A stretch of 5,657 nucleotides of DNA, taken from JBAYVY01 sp041674345 (GTDB lineage Bacteria; Planctomycetota; Phycisphaerae; Phycisphaerales; Zrk34). A program made the translations under genes and the position numbers. The stretch is from NCBI GenBank assembly GCA_041674345.1, contig JBAYVY010000242.1, positions 1 to 5,657 on the forward strand. The letters are read 5' to 3'. The first letter of the stretch is position 1. Each line of letters begins with the position of its first letter. This document shows, one piece after another, positions 4,441 to 5,657 of this stretch. The notes beneath the pieces are model-generated. The model worked only from the letters and a program-made list of their open reading frames with translations, was not told the origin of the DNA and ran no database searches.

Positions 4441-5657
4441 ATGTTTGAACGCTTCACAGATCGTGCCCGAAAAGTCATGGCGCTGGCCAATCAGGAGGCC
4501 CAGCGATTCAATCACGAATACATCGGCACCGAACACATCCTGCTCGGACTGGTCAAGGAAGGGTCCGGCGTCGGCGCCAACGTCCTGAAAAATCTCGACA
4601 TCGACCTGCGCAAGGTCCGTCTGGAAGTTGAAAAACTCGTCAAGAGCGGCCCGGACATGGTGACGATGGGCAAGCTGCCACAGACCCCCCGCGCCAAAAA
4701 AGTCATCGAATACGCCATCGAAGAGGCACGCAACCTCAATCACAATTACGTCGGCACCGAACATCTGTTGCTGGGCCTGCTGCGCGAACACGACGGCGTG
4801 GCGGCGCAGGTGCTGATGAACCTGAATCTGCGCCTGGAAGAAGTGCGGGAGGAAGTGCTGACGCTGCTGGGGGCCGGCTCGGCCAATGCGGAAAACGCGC
4901 AACCCGCCGGCGGCGAACCCAACGGCGGCGACCCGGCGACCAGCGGCGATCCGGCCAAGCAACGAGGCGGGAAAAAGAGTCAGACCCCCGCGCTCGATTC
5001 CTTCGGACGCGATCTGACCGAAATGGCGCGACAGAACGAACTGGACCCGGTCATCGGACGCGAAAACGAAATCGAGCGAGTCATTCAGATTCTCTGCCGG
5101 CGAACGAAGAACAACCCCGTACTCATCGGCGAGGCCGGCGTCGGTAAGACGGCCATCGTCGAAGGACTCGCCCAGTCGGTTATCAGCAAGACCGTGCCGG
5201 AGTTGCTTTACGATCGGCGCATCGTCGTGCTGGACCTGGCGATGATGGTGGCCGGTACGAAATATCGCGGGCAGTTCGAGGAGCGAATCAAGGCGGTGAT
5301 GAACGAAGTGCGGCGTGCGAAGAACGTGATTCTGTTCATCGACGAATTGCACACACTGGTCGGCGCCGGCGGGGCCGAGGGCGCGATCGACGCATCGAAC
5401 GTGCTGAAACCCGCGCTTTCCCGCGGCGAGATTCAGTGCATCGGCGCGACGACGATGGATGAATACCGCAAATACATCGAGAAGGACGGCGCCTTGGAAC
5501 GCCGGTTCCAGATGGTGATGGTGAACCCGCCGAGCTACGACCAGACCATTGAAATCCTCAAGGGTTTGCGAGATCGCTACGAGGCGCATCACCGGGTGCA
5601 GATCACCGATGACGCGATCGCGGCGGCGGTGGAGCTTTCAACGCGATACATCACCGG
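4441..5657 (+). CDS. clpC: ATP-dependent Clp protease ATP-binding subunit ClpC (3' end beyond window)
   Basis: The frame is open to the window edge; 405 codons and two bases are visible, roughly half of a ClpC of about 820-850 residues. ClpC is a cytoplasmic hexameric AAA+ unfoldase that feeds proteins into ClpP. The N-domain is a tandem Clp repeat, seen as EYIGTEHILLGL (26-37) and NYVGTEHLLLGL (102-113). A Gly/Pro/Asn-rich linker spans about 144-182. The first AAA+ module has Walker A GEAGVGKT (230-237), pore loop GTKYRG with Tyr275, Walker B ILFIDE (297-302), sensor GATT (335-338) and arginine-finger region ERRF (353-356), all intact, so it should hydrolyse ATP. The UVR middle domain and second AAA+ module lie outside the window. 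The paired-repeat N-domain and PRAKKVIEYAIEEA wording fit ClpC rather than ClpA or ClpB. It lies 220 bp after the sensor gene with its own candidate promoter. Confidence 0.97.
   Translation, partial: MFERFTDRARKVMALANQEAQRFNHEYIGTEHILLGLVKEGSGVGANVLKNLDIDLRKVRLEVEKLVKSGPDMVTMGKLPQTPRAKKVIEYAIEEARNLNHNYVGTEHLLLGLLREHDGVAAQVLMNLNLRLEEVREEVLTLLGAGSANAENAQPAGGEPNGGDPATSGDPAKQRGGKKSQTPALDSFGRDLTEMARQNELDPVIGRENEIERVIQILCRRTKNNPVLIGEAGVGKTAIVEGLAQSVISKTVPELLYDRRIVVLDLAMMVAGTKYRGQFEERIKAVMNEVRRAKNVILFIDELHTLVGAGGAEGAIDASNVLKPALSRGEIQCIGATTMDEYRKYIEKDGALERRFQMVMVNPPSYDQTIEILKGLRDRYEAHHRVQITDDAIAAAVELSTRYIT

Noticed and set aside
4435..5592. Minus-strand open frame of 385 codons opposite clpC.
   Set aside because: Although long, it is the mirror of clpC codon bias; the plus strand carries all ClpC motifs. 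No domain is recognisable in the minus-strand product.

Overview
The window looks like an ordinary chromosomal stretch from a GC-rich bacterium, most probably a planctomycete (Planctomycetota). The main basis is the ClpC N-terminal region at the right edge, whose wording (for example EYIGTEHILLGLVKEGSG and SGPDMVTMGKLPQTPRAKK) I recognise as typical of planctomycete ClpC. Weak Shine-Dalgarno signals on most genes and a GAF/PAS-rich signalling protein fit that placement. The phylum assignment is an inference from remembered family features, not a search.

Layout, left to right. Bases 1-106 hold nothing convincing. A small three-helix membrane protein of unknown function (107-421, +) follows; its base composition is clearly less GC-rich than its neighbours. 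The convergent gap 422-566 contains a REP-like palindrome (494-511) and a run of five 7-bp repeats (523-557). A complete glutamate dehydrogenase gene lies on the minus strand (567-1871). A 132-bp divergent gap (1872-2003) carries two abutting AT-rich palindromes and leads into a 738-residue GAF-PAS-PAS-PAS-receiver protein on the plus strand (2004-4220). This protein is unusual because the histidine-kinase core expected between the PAS domains and the receiver is absent although the frame is intact. A 220-bp gap (4221-4440) has a perfect TATAAT, nearby inverted repeats and a strong leader hairpin, and introduces clpC (4441 to the window edge), which is cut off at residue 405 in the first AAA+ module.

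The genes do not form one operon: orientations are +, -, +, +, and the last two are separated by a gap with its own candidate promoter. Glutamate dehydrogenase (carbon/nitrogen node) and the signalling protein are divergently transcribed and may share control elements. ClpC is protein quality control and appears to be its own transcription unit.

I found no defence island, mobile element, CRISPR array or RNA gene. The most noteworthy items are the kinase-less hybrid sensor, the palindrome plus heptamer-repeat block between the convergent genes, and the structured clpC leader.
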